In this document: positions 62,243-64,000 of the stretch, piece by piece
Layout of the letters: the number at the start of each line of letters is the position of its first letter
Numbering within the stretch: position 1 is the first letter of the stretch
Source of the DNA: Mucilaginibacter terrae
GTDB lineage: Bacteria; Bacteroidota; Bacteroidia; Sphingobacteriales; Sphingobacteriaceae
DNA length: 64,000 bases
Direction: 5' to 3'
NCBI RefSeq assembly: GCF_031951985.1
Contig: NZ_JAVLVU010000001.1
Location: 2,418,001 to 2,482,000, forward strand
The notes under the pieces: model-generated
What the model saw: the letters and a program-made list of their open reading frames with translations, nothing else
The model's database searches: none
Told to the model about the DNA's origin: nothing
Translations under genes and position numbers: made by a program

Positions 62243-63346
62243 ATGAATTGGAAATTCTGGGATAAGAAAAGAGATAAGGATCAACCCAAAAAGAAAAAAA
62301 GCGCCGCCCGCGAATGGACCGATGCCATCATTTTTGCCGTTGTTGCCGCTACCCTCATACGTACTTTGTTTATTGAAGCCTACACTATTCCTACCGAATC
62401 GATGGAACGCTCGTTATTGGTGGGCGACTTTTTGTTTGTAAGCAAGGTTAATTATGGCGCTCGTTTACCCATGACGCCGGTTGCATTCCCGTTTGCACAC
62501 CATACCATGCCTATCATCGGCACTAAAGCCTATTGGGATGGTATTAAACTGCCTTACTACCGTTTACCCGGTTTAAGCGATATAAAAAAGGGCGATGTTG
62601 TGGTATTTAACTGGCCTATGGAAGCTGATACCCCACTGTTACGCCCGGTTGATAAGCGCGAAAACTATATTAAACGCTGCCAGGGAACACCTGGTGATAC
62701 CTTATCTATTGTAGATGCGCAGGTGTTTGTAAATGGCAAAGCCAACCCTAACCCACCCGAAGGGCAAATTAATTACGAGGTTAAAACCGACGGTAGCGAA
62801 ATTAATCCTAAAACATGGGATGAGTTGCATGTAACGGTATCTGAGTACCCAACCATGACCAAGGCATCGGCCGAGGCTCTGAAAAAATTTAGCAACATTA
62901 AATCGGTTAAGCCGCTTGTAGAACCAAAAGATTCGGTTAATTACATGAGTGGAGGCGTTTTCCCGGGGGATAAGCATTACGCCAAATGGAACCAGGACAA
63001 CTACGGACCGATCATCGTTCCTAAAAAGGGTTGGACGGTTAAATTAGATAACCTTAGCCTGCCATTTTACAAACGTGCCATAACCGTTTACGAAGGCAAT
63101 AAGCTGGAGCTTAAAGGCAACGACATTTATATTAACGGTGCCAAAACCAATAGCTACACCTTTAAAATGAACTACTACTGGATGATGGGCGACAATCGCC
63201 ACAACTCCCTCGACTCACGTTTTTGGGGCTTTGTACCCGAAGATCACATAGTAGGTAAAGCCCTGTTTGTGTGGATGAGCTGGGACAGCAACGCCAGCTT
63301 CCTGAACAAAATACGATGGAGCCGCTTGTTTATGGGCATCCATTAA
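62243..63346 (+). CDS. lepB: Signal peptidase I
   Basis: This 367-aa inner-membrane serine peptidase cleaves signal peptides of exported proteins. An N-terminal transmembrane helix (about 25-43) is followed by the catalytic Ser53 in IPTESMERSL and the general base Lys144 in NYIKRCQGTPGD. The C-terminal MMGDNRHNSLDSRFWGFVPEDHIVGKALFVW is the conserved box E. The roughly 120-residue insert between boxes is typical of Bacteroidota LepB. It ends the parAB cluster. Confidence 0.95.
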   Translation: MNWKFWDKKRDKDQPKKKKSAAREWTDAIIFAVVAATLIRTLFIEAYTIPTESMERSLLVGDFLFVSKVNYGARLPMTPVAFPFAHHTMPIIGTKAYWDGIKLPYYRLPGLSDIKKGDVVVFNWPMEADTPLLRPVDKRENYIKRCQGTPGDTLSIVDAQVFVNGKANPNPPEGQINYEVKTDGSEINPKTWDELHVTVSEYPTMTKASAEALKKFSNIKSVKPLVEPKDSVNYMSGGVFPGDKHYAKWNQDNYGPIIVPKKGWTVKLDNLSLPFYKRAITVYEGNKLELKGNDIYINGAKTNSYTFKMNYYWMMGDNRHNSLDSRFWGFVPEDHIVGKALFVWMSWDSNASFLNKIRWSRLFMGIH

Positions 63347-63351
63347 CAATC

Positions 63352-63381
63352 AAAGCCTTAGCGAAAAGCTAAGGCTTTTTT
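63352..63381 (+). terminator. Rho-independent terminator of the parAB-lepB cluster
   Basis: The perfect 11-bp arms AAAGCCTTAGC (63352-63362) and GCTAAGGCTTT (63368-63378) flank a GAAAA loop and are followed by T6 (63376-63381, partly in the arm). It is a strong terminator 6 bp past the lepB stop. Confidence 0.9.
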
Positions 63382-63399
63382 GTCTGAAGATAAAAACCT

Positions 63400-63802
63400 T
63401 GTCATTGCGAGCGATAGCGTGGCAATCTCCACCATGCGTTTCCGAAATGATTAATCATACCAACCCTCGCTTAAATCCTTCCACAATTTGTTTTGACTAA
63501 TAATCAAGTCTATCTTTTTTTGCCTCGAACCTGCTTTTAATTGTTTTTCGCGGTCAATCGCATCATGCACCCACTGAAATTCCTCGTAATAAACCAGTTT
63601 ATTACAATTATATTTAGCTTAAAACCATTTATAAATTTTATTCTTATGCTCCCAAATGCGAGTTTGCAGGTTGTTAGTAACGCCGATGTACAAAACGTCG
63701 TTTTCTTTATTAGTTATGATGTATACGTAATATTGATGTGAGTTTCCAATCATACGGTTAACCTTTTTGATAGAGATTGCCACGCTATCGCTCGCAATGA
63801 CA
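63400..63802. mobile_element. GIY-YIG element bounded by 30-bp perfect inverted repeats
   Basis: The arms 63400-63429 and 63773-63802 are perfectly complementary over 30 nt (outer end TGTCATTGCGAGCG). Between them is a single minus-strand gene, a GIY-YIG nuclease of 100 codons. Beyond the arms the flanks AAAAACC (63392-63398) and GGTTTTT (63808-63814) are also complementary. Related TGTCATTGCGA-type arms occur at about 40990 in this window. Bounded repeats enclosing one nuclease gene suggest a mobile or formerly mobile cassette. Confidence 0.6.
63451..63753 (-). pseudogene. GIY-YIG nuclease with in-frame stop codon
   Basis: ATG 63753 opens MIGNSHQYYVYIITNKENDV, then LYIGVTNNLQTRIWEHKNK: the GIY and YIG pairs and the catalytic Arg32. 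An in-frame TAA lies at codon 45 (63621-63619). The same frame continues AKYNCNKLVYYEEFQWVHDAIDREKQ, then LKAGSRQKKIDLI, to WKDLSEGWYD and the natural stop at 63451. The uninterrupted product would be 100 aa, like the single-domain UPF0213/YhbQ group. It is either inactivated or read through. It lies between the inverted repeats. Confidence 0.75.
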
Positions 63803-63864
63803 TAGGCGGTTTTTATAAGGGCTCAAAACTAAAATCATAAGCCTTCATCGATATAAAACAATCA

Positions 63865-64000
63865 TTACTCGTACATTGTGGCACCTTTTAAAATATCAGC
63901 AAATACTCTCCATGTTGAAACATCGGCATTAATACTTTGCCCTGTATTGTCATAGTATCCTTGTATGTCCTCTGTATACCGCCCAATTGCTTCAATAAAA
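63865..64000 (-). CDS. 3' end of an unidentified gene (runs off the window)
   Basis: On the minus strand the frame is open from the window edge to TAA 63867-63865. It gives 44 residues (IEAIGRYTEDIQGYYDNTGQ...STWRVFADILKGATMYE). The start is outside the window. The coding look is good but the family is not recognised; it is a soluble, acidic C-terminus. It is separated from the GIY-YIG element by 60 bp. Confidence 0.5.
   Translation of the reverse strand, partial: FIEAIGRYTEDIQGYYDNTGQSINADVSTWRVFADILKGATMYE

Noticed and set aside
63541-63741. Plus-strand ORF in the last kilobase
   Set aside because: It is antisense to the GIY-YIG frame, which has recognisable motifs.

Overview
The window is chromosomal DNA of a Bacteroidota bacterium, most likely family Sphingobacteriaceae (Mucilaginibacter or Pedobacter type). 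The evidence is a SusC/SusD pair, TonB-linked receptors with carboxypeptidase-like N-termini, a gliding-motility-type (T9SS) C-terminal domain, DUF6515 and DUF5683 proteins, a GH95 fucosidase, TAnnTTTG-type promoter boxes, and the gene order parA-parB-DUF5683-dapB-lepB. Base composition is moderate, with many A/T homopolymers. Family names below come from recognising motifs by eye; no database search was run.

Layout. 1-9.2 kb: clpS, a secreted glycine-rich protein with a nonsense codon in its signal peptide, a large MG2/TonB-plug protein, dcd, then a plus-strand run of PPTase, lipB, SGNH esterase and a lipoprotein. Facing these is a CLC-F-type channel with a recognisable fluoride riboswitch in its leader. 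9.2-19.8 kb is almost all minus strand: a TlpA-like thioredoxin, a radical SAM protein, a broken small gene, an SGNH hydrolase, a DUF6515 protein, a frameshifted outer-membrane receptor, and a PadR/PspC operon. 19.9-25.7 kb is a SusC/SusD/lipoprotein operon whose SusC is frameshifted. 26-35.3 kb holds an M14 carboxypeptidase, a T9SS cargo, recQ, YceI and a membrane-anchored winged-helix regulator.

35.5-37.3 kb is an accessory lipoprotein locus followed by a hairpin cluster. 37.4-40 kb is a compact exopolysaccharide-initiation operon: GT2, response regulator, and a sugar transferase with a receiver-like N-terminus and a four-cysteine insert. 40.2-43.4 kb carries surE and lpxB, separated by repeats and a minus-strand gene. 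43.4-44.0 kb holds three small minus-strand genes, two of them tandem paralogues of 46 and 55 aa. 44.2-51.4 kb has an MFS transporter, a candidate small RNA, a frameshifted acyltransferase-like membrane protein, GH95, a type II NADH dehydrogenase and tRNA-Ala(GGC). 51.7-58.1 kb has an OB-fold secreted protein, an amidotransferase-like protein, stress-type small proteins, a TonB receptor, a sorbosone/glucose dehydrogenase and an FMN reductase. 58.3-63.3 kb is the parAB-DUF5683-DUF5683-dapB-lepB cluster. The window ends with a 403-bp element in which a broken GIY-YIG nuclease gene lies between 30-bp perfect inverted repeats, then the 3' end of an unidentified gene.

Features most worth a second look: the fluoride riboswitch with its apparent start-codon switch; the GIY-YIG/inverted-repeat element; the tandem small-protein family; the receiver-like sugar transferase coupled to a response regulator; and an unusual density of disrupted reading frames (five single-base frameshifts and two nonsense codons). 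The frameshifts lie in or near short homopolymer runs where they can be placed, so they need a check against raw reads before being called pseudogenes.
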